5,069 nucleotides of DNA from Acidobacteriota bacterium (GTDB lineage Bacteria > Acidobacteriota > Terriglobia > Terriglobales > Acidobacteriaceae): NCBI GenBank assembly GCA_021781255.1, contig JAJXXG010000940.1:1-5069 (forward strand). The letters run 5' to 3'. The position numbers were made by a program, and so were the translations under genes. Under the pieces are notes generated by a model, which did not search any database, was not told where the DNA came from, and worked only from the letters and a program-made list of their open reading frames with translations. Of the stretch, positions 1 through 5,069 are shown in pieces (position 1 is the stretch's first letter; each line of letters begins with the position of its first letter).

Positions 1-226
1 GAAGACATGTCGATTCTGCTTGACTCCCGTACCTAAGCTAACACAGTCATTTCGCGGGGAGTGCATGCGCCCGCGCCCGCAATGCGCGCTCGCTCTGCAA
101 GCGTTTCAGCCATCGCAGGTTGCCCCGGCATCGCATGTTTGGCATCCGTGTCTTGCCGTTTACCTCCGGGCCCAGTCTCATATACGCCGAGCCGGTCCGG
201 CGCGCTGTCGGGAAGAGAGCAGAGAC

Positions 227-481
227 GTGCACATCGCTGGCTATCGAAGAGCTTTCATCCAGGCAATCGTCCTTCTCGCCGTGTGCGTTTCATATCCCGC
301 GATTGCAGATTATTTCCCGCCCTGTGCTCTAATGGTGATGGAGCTACAGAACAGATTCCACCGTCTGCGTCTCATCGTTGCTCCACTCTGTTCTTGTGAG
401 TCCGGCATTAGATGGTCCGGGAAAGGGAAGTGGATGACCCCCTCCCCCCCTCCCGGCTCGGAACTGGTAGCTAGCGGCTAA
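227..481 (+). CDS. doubtful small exported protein, 84 aa
   Basis: Not recognised. Read from a GTG at 227, the frame starts like a signal peptide: two arginines at residues 7-8, a hydrophobic stretch at about 9-21, and SYPAIA before Asp28, a plausible signal peptidase I site. A purine-rich GGAAGAG lies upstream at 211-217, somewhat far for a ribosome binding site. Evidence against a real gene: the mature part (about 57 residues) has no recognisable motif, and its C-terminus is read through the C-tract as a Ser-Pro-rich tail. It could be a small lineage-specific secreted protein, the 5' remnant of a decayed gene, or chance. The same frame is open further upstream to position 20, with no support for that extension. 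Confidence 0.15.
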   Translation: MHIAGYRRAFIQAIVLLAVCVSYPAIADYFPPCALMVMELQNRFHRLRLIVAPLCSCESGIRWSGKGKWMTPSPPPGSELVASG

Positions 482-524
482 AGGCTAGAGGCTAAGTACC
501 CCCCCTCCCCCCCTTTTTTTATTT
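438..524. repeat. C/T tract with GGCTA heptad repeats; G-quadruplex-capable on the minus strand
   Basis: The plus strand carries C5-T-C7-T-C3 at 438-454 and C7-T-C7-T7 at 499-520. Between them, GGCTA occurs three times with a 7-base period (476-480, 483-487, 490-494). The minus strand therefore has five G runs of 3 to 7 in two blocks, enough for a G-quadruplex. The C7-T-C7 block is a perfect mirror repeat. On the plus strand, AAAGG (480-484) and GAGG (488-491) could pair with CCTTT (512-516) and CCTC (504-507) just before the T run, so an imperfect intrinsic terminator is another reading. No function is shown. Confidence 0.6.
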
Positions 525-1090
525 GCGTTTTTCCACAGAAAGCTTGCAGATTATTTAGGCGGCGCAGTTCGATGAGCCTTCGCTGCGCTGCTGATGCACG
601 CTTCTTCAGCCAACAGCTGAGTGGCCGACAGTGACCATCGGCACACACGCCGCGTGACCTCCATCACGCTGGCGAGATGGCCTGAAGCTGCGTGTGAAGC
701 ATCGCCAGGCGCACAGCCGGCCTATGAAATACAAAGGAAAATCGCAGACTCATGTGATCCACGCCGCTGAAGAGCAGGCAGGACGCTGCGCTTATTATGT
801 ATGCCTTGTGATACGAGTCACTGCGAAAATTTCGTCGAAGCGTTTTCTTCAATGTGCAGCCCCTGCGATGTGGATTTGTTGCGCGTAGCAGCGCCGCAAG
901 CCGCAGGGAAGCCGTGAGAGAGCGGGAATTGAACCTCGGCGCTCATGGAGAAAGAAGACGGCAGGATGCCTGAAGCCGCAACAAAAACTGTGCCTTCTAT
1001 TGCTGGGCTCGCACGCCGGGCAGCATTTCCAACAGGCCGGGTTTTTTCAGCAGATGCCGCTGAAGTGAATTCCGTCTTCATCGCCGTCGT

Positions 1091-1094
1091 GGAG
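1091..1094 (+). promoter_or_regulatory. candidate ribosome binding site for the multihaem cytochrome
   Basis: GGAG lies three bases before an in-frame TTG at 1098. It is the only Shine-Dalgarno-like match next to a start that gives a normal signal peptide. The spacing is short, and the ATGs at 945 and 1131 have no good match, so this site supports the chosen start without proving it. Confidence 0.35.
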
Positions 1095-1097
1095 TTC

Positions 1098-2303
1098 TTG
1101 ATTCGAATCGTTGCCGGAATCCGCGGCGCGATGATGTCAGCCTGCGTCGCCGTGCTGGCGCTTGCCGTGGTTCCTGTGGCGCTGCGAGCACAGACGGACT
1201 GCCTCGCCTGCCACGCCGACAAGAGCATGCAGAATTCTTCGGGGCACAGCATCGCCGTCGACGGGCAGATTTTCAAGGCCAGCGTGCACGGCAGCCTCAA
1301 GTGCAGTGATTGCCATGCTGACATCAAGACGTATCCTCACCCGGATCATGTCGCTCCGGTGCAGTGCAAGAGTTGCCACACGGGGCAGGAGTCCGACCTC
1401 GAAGGCAGCGTGCATGCACGGGCTGCGCAGCATCCCTGCACCACTTGCCACGGAGATGCCCACTCCATCTTTCCCCGCACCGATGTGCGCTCTGCCGCCT
1501 ACCCGTTGAACATTGCGCGCACCTGCAGCACCTGCCACGGCAAGGATGGCGTGGCGCGCAAGCACGGCCTGCCCAATGTCGCGCAGCCTTACGTGGATTC
1601 CATTCATGGCATGGCGCTTGCCCGCGATGGCCTGCTGGTGGCCGCCAACTGCACAAGTTGCCACGGTTCTCATCGCATCCTGAACCACAAGGATCCGGAT
1701 AGTTCGACATTCAAAGCAAACATTCCCAAAACATGCGGAAGCTGCCACGCGGGCATCGCCGCACAATATGAGCATGGCGTGCATGGCAAGGCGCTCGCGG
1801 CGGGCAAGGCCGCCGCGCCCGTGTGCACCGACTGTCACACGACGCACTCGATCCTCAAACCCAATGACGCTGAGTTCCAGATGCGGACCGCGCCCTTCTG
1901 CGGATCCTGCCACAAGGCGCAGTTCACCACCTACCGCGACACGTTCCACTCGCAGTTGAGCGCCCTTGGCGGCTATGTGGAAACGGCGCGTTGCTGGGAT
2001 TGTCATGGAGCGCATCAGGTCCTGCCTGCTTCTGACCCAGCCTCTCCAGTTGCGCCGGCCAACCTTGTCACAACCTGCGGCAAGTGCCATCTGGGAGCCA
2101 ACCCGCGGTTTGTGCAGTATCAGCCCCATGCCAATGCGCATGTCTTCAAGTTGAGCCCCGCGCTTTACCTTGTCCGCTTGTTCATGAATATCCTGCTGAT
2201 TAGTGTGCTGACGTTTTTTGCGATTCATACGCTGCTGTGGCTGATTCGCTCACGATACGAGCAGGTCAGGAAAAATAAGTCAGAAGGAGGAAAGAATGCC
2301 TGA
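1098..2303 (+). CDS. exported, membrane-anchored undecahaem c-type cytochrome (cytochrome c3/doubled-CXXCH type)
   Basis: A periplasmic electron carrier of about 401 aa. It has eleven CXXCH haem-binding motifs, with first cysteines at residues 35, 69, 90, 114, 143, 185, 213, 243, 268, 299 and 327. After a lone first haem, the other ten form five two-haem modules, each led by a conserved SxH-type histidine (residues 64, 106, 170, 229, 284) that probably serves as a distal ligand. The N-terminus is a signal peptide: arginines, a hydrophobic core, then ALRA before the mature protein. One C-terminal membrane helix (about 356-385) contains His377 and is followed by a short basic tail. The TTG start was chosen for its GGAG and for a normal signal peptide; the frame is open to ATG 945, and ATG 1131 is also possible. 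It overlaps the downstream cytochrome b gene by 8 bp, so the two likely form one complex that takes electrons from quinol. The acceptor is unknown. Haem attachment would need a Ccm system located elsewhere. Confidence 0.9.
   Translation: MIRIVAGIRGAMMSACVAVLALAVVPVALRAQTDCLACHADKSMQNSSGHSIAVDGQIFKASVHGSLKCSDCHADIKTYPHPDHVAPVQCKSCHTGQESDLEGSVHARAAQHPCTTCHGDAHSIFPRTDVRSAAYPLNIARTCSTCHGKDGVARKHGLPNVAQPYVDSIHGMALARDGLLVAANCTSCHGSHRILNHKDPDSSTFKANIPKTCGSCHAGIAAQYEHGVHGKALAAGKAAAPVCTDCHTTHSILKPNDAEFQMRTAPFCGSCHKAQFTTYRDTFHSQLSALGGYVETARCWDCHGAHQVLPASDPASPVAPANLVTTCGKCHLGANPRFVQYQPHANAHVFKLSPALYLVRLFMNILLISVLTFFAIHTLLWLIRSRYEQVRKNKSEGGKNA
2286..2290 (+). promoter_or_regulatory. strong ribosome binding site inside the end of the cytochrome c gene
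   Basis: AAGGAGG, with GGAGG at 2286-2290, lies five bases before the ATG at 2296. It sits within the last codons of the upstream cytochrome c gene. This fixes the start of the cytochrome b gene and suggests translation linked to the upstream gene. Confidence 0.8.
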
Positions 2304-3159
2304 CGTGGACACTGTCGCGAGTGAAAGAACAGAGCAGGCCAGCCGCAAGGAGCGTTTCTTTCTACGTTTCTCGCGCAGGCAGCGTGTACTGCATGCCGTC
2401 CTGTTCACCACGTTTCTGGGCCTCGCGGCAACTGGACTGCCGTTGCGCTTCAGCAGCACTCCCTGGGCAATGTGGTCCGCGCAACAGGTGGGCGGTTTCG
2501 GCGCCATCATTTTCTTCCATAAACTGTGCGCACTGATTCTGACGCTGGCCTTCCTCATGCATTTCAAGACTGTGATGATGCGCGGCCTGGTTCACCGCGA
2601 GAAGGGTATCTTCTGGGGACCCACATCAATGGTGGCCAACTGGAAAGATGTGAAGGATCTTTTCGGGCACTTCCGCTGGTTTCTCGGCCTCGGGCCAAGG
2701 CCGCAGTTCGAGCGCTATGCCTATTGGGAAAAGTTCGACTACTGGGCCGTCTTCTGGGGCATGGTTGTCATCGGCTTTTCAGGCTACGCCATGTGGTTCG
2801 CCCCGTTCTTCGCGCGTTTCCTGCCTGGCTGGGCCTTGAACGCAGTGCTCGTGGTGCATGGGGAAGAAGGGCTGCTCGCCATCCTGTTCATCTTTTCCAT
2901 TCACTTCGTTAATACCCACCTGCGTCCCGACAGTTTCCCTATGGACATGGTGATTTTTACCGGGGTGGAAAGCGAAGAGGAGTTCAGGAAGAGGCGCAGG
3001 CAGGAGTATGAACGGCTCGCCGTCGAGGGCAAACTGGAGTCGAAAGTCGCCCGCGCGCCGGAGGACTGGCTCATCAAGTTCTCCCGAATCGTTGGATTTA
3101 CGGCGATTGCCATTGGACTGGTGCTGCTGGTGCTCACGTTGAGCGCAATGTTTTTCTAA
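2296..3159 (+). CDS. dihaem b-type membrane cytochrome, formate dehydrogenase gamma/HydC-like
   Basis: Integral membrane protein of 287 aa, the expected quinone-reactive partner of the multihaem cytochrome. The N-terminus is basic, and helices lie at about 31-51, 69-90, 148-170, 181-207 and 264-286. A TGLPLRF motif after helix 1 is typical of this family. His33 (helix 1), His75 (helix 2), His188 and His203 (helix 4) match the order and spacing of the haem ligands known for E. coli FdnI (18, 57, 155, 169). I infer a cytoplasmic-side haem held by 33/203 and a periplasmic-side haem held by 75/188. His89 and His208 are extra. A charged loop (about 208-262, with RKRRR) joins helices 4 and 5, consistent with positive-inside topology. 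No dehydrogenase or hydrogenase catalytic subunit is nearby, so the likely donor is menaquinol and the acceptor the preceding cytochrome c. The start is set by a strong GGAGG and an 8-bp overlap. Confidence 0.88.
   Translation: MPDVDTVASERTEQASRKERFFLRFSRRQRVLHAVLFTTFLGLAATGLPLRFSSTPWAMWSAQQVGGFGAIIFFHKLCALILTLAFLMHFKTVMMRGLVHREKGIFWGPTSMVANWKDVKDLFGHFRWFLGLGPRPQFERYAYWEKFDYWAVFWGMVVIGFSGYAMWFAPFFARFLPGWALNAVLVVHGEEGLLAILFIFSIHFVNTHLRPDSFPMDMVIFTGVESEEEFRKRRRQEYERLAVEGKLESKVARAPEDWLIKFSRIVGFTAIAIGLVLLVLTLSAMFF
3130..3156 (+). terminator. candidate intrinsic terminator inside the 3' end of the cytochrome b gene
   Basis: GTGCTCA (3130-3136) can pair with TGAGCGC (3140-3146) around a CGT loop, giving seven pairs including one T-G. 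Four bases later a run of five T follows (3151-3155). This is terminator-like on the plus strand but overlaps the last codons of the gene. Only 60 bp separate this gene's stop codon from that of the convergent gene, and no better candidate lies in that gap. Confidence 0.4.
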
Positions 3160-3219
3160 CGACGGTCTCGCCGCTGGCACAGAATGGGCAGCGCAGTGTG
3201 TTGTCCGTGGCAGATGTGC

Positions 3220-3654
3220 TCAGACGCGCCAGTAGTCGGCGCGCCAGTTCCGGATGCGTTCCTTGATCTGCTTGCGATTCAGATTGTGCTCCAGCGCCTG
3301 TTTGGCCAACTCCACGACTTCGTCGTCGCTGGCGAAGCGCAGGCCAATCAATTGATCCTCGGTCAGACGATAAATCTGCGTATGCCACTCGATCGGCGTA
3401 AGGGACTGCAGACGCAGCCGCTCTTCCAGGCGAATTACGCGATCCTGCACCTTTAGCGGATACAGCCGAAGCTTGAACAGCGCCACAAACGCGACGATCG
3501 AAAGCGCCAGGAACCACGCAGAGGGAAGACTCGGATGGTGGACCACCTGAACGACAGCGATGGCAAAATTGATTGTCAGAACGAAAACCAGAAAGAAGTG
3601 AAACGTCGGATCGAACTTGGCGTGATTCTTCAGGCTCTGCGGGGCTTTACTCAT
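3220..3654 (-). CDS. DUF6526-like small membrane protein
   Basis: Inner-membrane protein of 144 aa with unknown function, which I recognise as resembling the DUF6526 family common in acidobacteria. Two helices are visible, at about 17-38 and 43-61. A charged cytoplasmic-type region follows, including RVIRLEERLRLQ (near 73-84) and a C-terminal KQIKERIRNWRADYWRV tail, both rich in Arg, Glu and aromatic residues. No catalytic motif is visible. The ATG at 3654 overlaps the end of the upstream gene by 8 bp and is the only ATG between the preceding in-frame stop and the first helix. A GGAG lies 13 bases upstream, rather far, so translation may depend on coupling to the upstream gene. It converges on the cytochrome operon with a 60-bp gap. 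Confidence 0.8.
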   Translation of the reverse strand: MSKAPQSLKNHAKFDPTFHFFLVFVLTINFAIAVVQVVHHPSLPSAWFLALSIVAFVALFKLRLYPLKVQDRVIRLEERLRLQSLTPIEWHTQIYRLTEDQLIGLRFASDDEVVELAKQALEHNLNRKQIKERIRNWRADYWRV

Positions 3655-4726
3655 GCGCTGACACCATCTCCTTCATGCCCGGGTTGGTCGATTCCTCGAA
3701 TGTCGCGTTCATCAAATCGCCTTCGATGGCTCCGGCCGTTTCCAACTCTGGATTCTCCGGATTCTGCACGGGCGGGTTACTGGCTGTCAATGCGCCCAGA
3801 TTCTCCGGACCCAGCACCTGCGGATGCTTGGGGATCAGGTGATAACGCCCGCGTACGAGATAGTCGACAAAGAGGCCTCCCGCCAGATAGGGATTTACCG
3901 CGACCAGGGGAATCGCATAGCCCGTTGTTACAAGCGACTCCGCGATGCTCTTGTTGGATCGGCTCATGCGGCGATAACCGGGAATCTGGGGAATTTCAAA
4001 CACCGTCAACTTCGTCTCAGGGTGCTTTTTCGCATATCGCATCAGCTTGTATGTAATCTGCTTGGGCGTCGTCATCCCCGCATCCGGAAAGATGCTGCGC
4101 CGGAATGTGCCTGGGAAATAGAAGTCCAGCGCAACCCGCGCAAAGTCCGCGCAGTTGTTAAACAGCAGTTGGAAGTGGGAGCGATTGGCGGCGTCGTTCA
4201 TCCGGGCGATGAAGGCGTCATCCTGCTCCTCGGTGGTTTCAAAGCGGTAGGCATAGATGCGGCGCTCGTAGGCCACGCCCACCAGTTCTGTCCATCCGCC
4301 GTGCAGAAAGTTACCGCGCGGTACATCCTGGCCGAGGTTCAGCAAATGGGTCTCGTGGTAGCGGTCGCGGATCTCGTGCACCGTTTCACGATTCACATGC
4401 GCAGGAACCTCAGAGGCGTTCTCCACCGAATAGAGGTAGGGAATGAGTGGGATTGCAAGCCAGTCGTAGCCGGCCAATCCCTGATAGCGTGAAACGACTG
4501 CTCCCATCTCGCCCGGCTGGCAGCGTCGCAGCGTGACCGGGGTCTCCGCGCAGATTCGCTCGAAGTAAACAGCGTTGTGCCCGGTTGGATTGACGGTTCC
4601 AAAGAAGCCATAAGGCTGTTCCATCAACAGGGCAGCCTGTGCCCGGCAGCGCGGGCAGGCAAGCGACAGCAAAGCAAGAATGACGAGAGCGAATGCGAAC
4701 GTGCGTCTTTCGCGCATTGAGGGCAT
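3647..4726 (-). CDS. exported protein of unknown function with a possible permuted papain/NlpC-like His...Cys pair
   Basis: A 359-aa protein with an N-terminal export signal: arginines at 5-8 and a hydrophobic core at about 10-23. The sequence LSLAC (20-24) fits a relaxed lipobox, so Cys24 could be lipidated; cleavage after A29 or A31 by signal peptidase I is the alternative. In the mature part, TGHNAVYFERIC (His50) lies well before LLFNNCADFAR (Cys192). A His followed later by an Asn-Cys motif is the order seen in permuted NlpC/P60-type and DUF4105-like proteins. A cysteine-hydrolase or related fold is therefore a reasonable guess, but I cannot assign a substrate. Residues 266-292 are mildly hydrophobic and could touch the membrane. 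The C-terminal 50 residues are Asn/Pro/Glu-rich and probably disordered. AAGGGG five bases before the ATG at 4726 supports that start over the Met at residue 4. It is the first gene of a leftward pair with the DUF6526-like gene. Confidence 0.8.
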   Translation of the reverse strand: MPSMRERRTFAFALVILALLSLACPRCRAQAALLMEQPYGFFGTVNPTGHNAVYFERICAETPVTLRRCQPGEMGAVVSRYQGLAGYDWLAIPLIPYLYSVENASEVPAHVNRETVHEIRDRYHETHLLNLGQDVPRGNFLHGGWTELVGVAYERRIYAYRFETTEEQDDAFIARMNDAANRSHFQLLFNNCADFARVALDFYFPGTFRRSIFPDAGMTTPKQITYKLMRYAKKHPETKLTVFEIPQIPGYRRMSRSNKSIAESLVTTGYAIPLVAVNPYLAGGLFVDYLVRGRYHLIPKHPQVLGPENLGALTASNPPVQNPENPELETAGAIEGDLMNATFEESTNPGMKEMVSAHE

Positions 4727-4731
4727 TTGTT

Positions 4732-4737
4732 CCCCTT
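4732..4737 (-). promoter_or_regulatory. ribosome binding site of the leftward operon's first gene
   Basis: On the minus strand AAGGGG is followed by AACAA and the ATG at 4726. The Met three codons later has no such element, so this site decides the start. Confidence 0.7.
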
Positions 4738-4771
4738 TACGGTCGGGTTGTCGTTCTCTGTTTCAGTATGT

Positions 4772-4788
4772 CGCAAAAGCAATGCCAA
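4772..4788 (-). promoter_or_regulatory. candidate sigma-54 (-24/-12) promoter of the leftward operon
   Basis: Read on the minus strand, TTGGCATTGCTTTTGCG fits the RpoN pattern TGGCAC-N5-TTGCW. It matches TGGCA and TTGC, and exactly 10 bases separate the invariant GG and GC. It differs at the C after TGGCA and at the last base. Transcription would start near 4761, leaving a leader of about 35 bases before the ATG at 4726, which includes the ribosome binding site. The match was found by eye; an RpoN-type promoter also needs an activator, which the window does not show. Confidence 0.4.
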
Positions 4789-4946
4789 TATTCGTCTGCG
4801 TATCAGATACCGGTGCAGGAGGAAGTTACTTTGGAATCATCCTTTTCTGCGCTGGACACACCAATATCGACTGGCTGCTAACATGGGTAACTGCGCCACG
4901 TAGCTTAGACACTCATTGCCTGAAAAACGTTGTGTGAATCGCATGA

Positions 4947-5069
4947 ATGTGTGCAAAAAAATGTACGGTGTGCAATGCGGACGGCAAATTCGCTTACGCC
5001 ACGGCGCACATCGATGGATCGACCGTTCCGGCGGGCAGTCCAGCGGTTCCCGATCCGGTTCTTGTGCGC
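4947..5069 (+). CDS. probable 5' end of an unrecognised gene, cut by the window edge
   Basis: From the ATG at 4947 one frame runs open to the window edge for 41 codons. Its composition looks coding, with mostly G/C third positions and few arginines, while the frame from ATG 4943 is arginine-rich and looks like a shadow. The translation begins MCAKKCTVCNADGKFAY and includes AHIDGSTVPAG. The Cys6-x2-Cys9 pair with Cys2 could bind a metal, but I do not recognise a family. A TGA at 4944-4946 in the same frame means the start cannot be earlier. No clear Shine-Dalgarno precedes it, so it may be leaderless, or the true start may be further downstream. Confidence 0.45.
   Translation, partial: MCAKKCTVCNADGKFAYATAHIDGSTVPAGSPAVPDPVLVR

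Larger units (their letters stand above)
1..1097. other. long stretch without a convincing gene, upstream of the cytochrome operon
   Basis: I find no recognisable protein, tRNA or rRNA here. The open frames are arginine-, proline- and serine-rich and look like chance frames, with one doubtful exception at 227-481. The visible structure is a C/T tract with GGCTA heptads (438-524), a 13-base direct repeat (303-315 and 544-556), and small inverted repeats at 606-620 and 669-708. The frame of the downstream cytochrome stays open back to an ATG at 945, but that part does not look like conserved protein. The promoter of the cytochrome operon should lie in the right-hand part; I could not pick out a convincing -35/-10 or -24/-12 pair there. 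Confidence 0.6.
4727..4946. other. intergenic region between divergent genes
   Basis: This lies between the leftward operon and the probable rightward gene starting at 4947. It contains the ribosome binding site and candidate sigma-54 promoter of the leftward operon, and an 11-base palindrome GTATCAGATAC at 4800-4810 that could be a protein-binding site. No clear promoter for the rightward gene could be picked out, and the short open frames here look like chance. Confidence 0.5.

Noticed and set aside
139..156. TTGGCAT...CTTGCC, resembling a sigma-54 promoter on the plus strand
   Set aside because: The GG and GC elements are separated by 12 bases instead of 10, which RpoN does not tolerate well.
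664..852. Minus-strand 62-codon frame from a TTG, beginning MKKTLRRNF
   Set aside because: The basic start followed by a mildly hydrophobic stretch is weakly signal-like, but it has no recognisable content, and the AGGGG upstream is poorly placed.
920..940. GCGGGAATTGAACC, resembling the reverse complement of a tRNA T-arm
   Set aside because: The flanking bases do not pair as a T stem, and there is no acceptor stem, anticodon arm or CCA in the expected places.
1137..2228. 363-codon open frame on the minus strand
   Set aside because: It is the antisense of the multihaem cytochrome. The plus-strand frame has eleven CXXCH motifs, while the minus frame has no recognisable motif.
3173..3194. CGCTG...CAGCG inverted repeat between the convergent genes
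   Set aside because: Only five pairs around a 12-base loop and no T run on either strand, so not supportable as a terminator.
3134..3210. Minus-strand frame with LRCPFCASGETVVRKTL, resembling the start of an NrdR-type zinc ribbon
   Set aside because: It is a short tail of a shadow frame of the DUF6526-like gene, with no start codon of its own next to it. It ends within the antisense of the cytochrome b gene and has only one Cys pair.
3824..4492. 222-codon open frame on the plus strand
   Set aside because: It lies antisense to the exported protein gene, which has a ribosome binding site, a signal peptide and a coupled downstream gene.

Overview
This window looks like chromosomal DNA from a GC-rich soil-type bacterium, most likely an acidobacterium (Terriglobia). 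That placement is an inference. It rests on a small two-helix protein I recognise as DUF6526-like, on the style of the multihaem cytochrome/cytochrome b gene pair, and on general codon use. No rRNA or other taxonomic marker is present. I see no tRNA, CRISPR array, transposase, integrase or phage gene.

Layout: (1) Positions 1 to about 1097 hold no convincing gene. There is one doubtful short ORF with a signal-peptide-like start (227-481), a striking C/T tract next to GGCTA heptad repeats (438-524), and a few small repeats. (2) A rightward two-gene operon (about 1098-3159) encodes an exported, membrane-anchored c-type cytochrome with eleven CXXCH haem sites and a five-helix b-type cytochrome of the formate dehydrogenase gamma/HydC kind. 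The genes overlap by 8 bp. A terminator-like hairpin sits inside the last codons of the second gene. (3) A leftward two-gene operon (4726-3220), convergent with the first, encodes an exported protein with a possible permuted papain/NlpC-like His...Cys arrangement and then the DUF6526-like membrane protein, again with an 8-bp overlap. A good sigma-54-type -24/-12 match lies just upstream of this operon. (4) The right edge holds an intergenic stretch and what is probably the first 41 codons of a rightward gene cut off by the window.

How the genes work together: the cytochrome pair has the parts of a quinol:multihaem-cytochrome electron-transfer module. The membrane cytochrome b would oxidise menaquinol and pass electrons to the haem chain on the periplasmic side. 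This resembles the split or fused b/c architectures of Geobacter CbcBA and CbcL. The terminal acceptor cannot be read from the window. The role of the leftward pair is unknown; their overlap suggests co-production of a secreted or lipid-anchored protein and a small inner-membrane protein.
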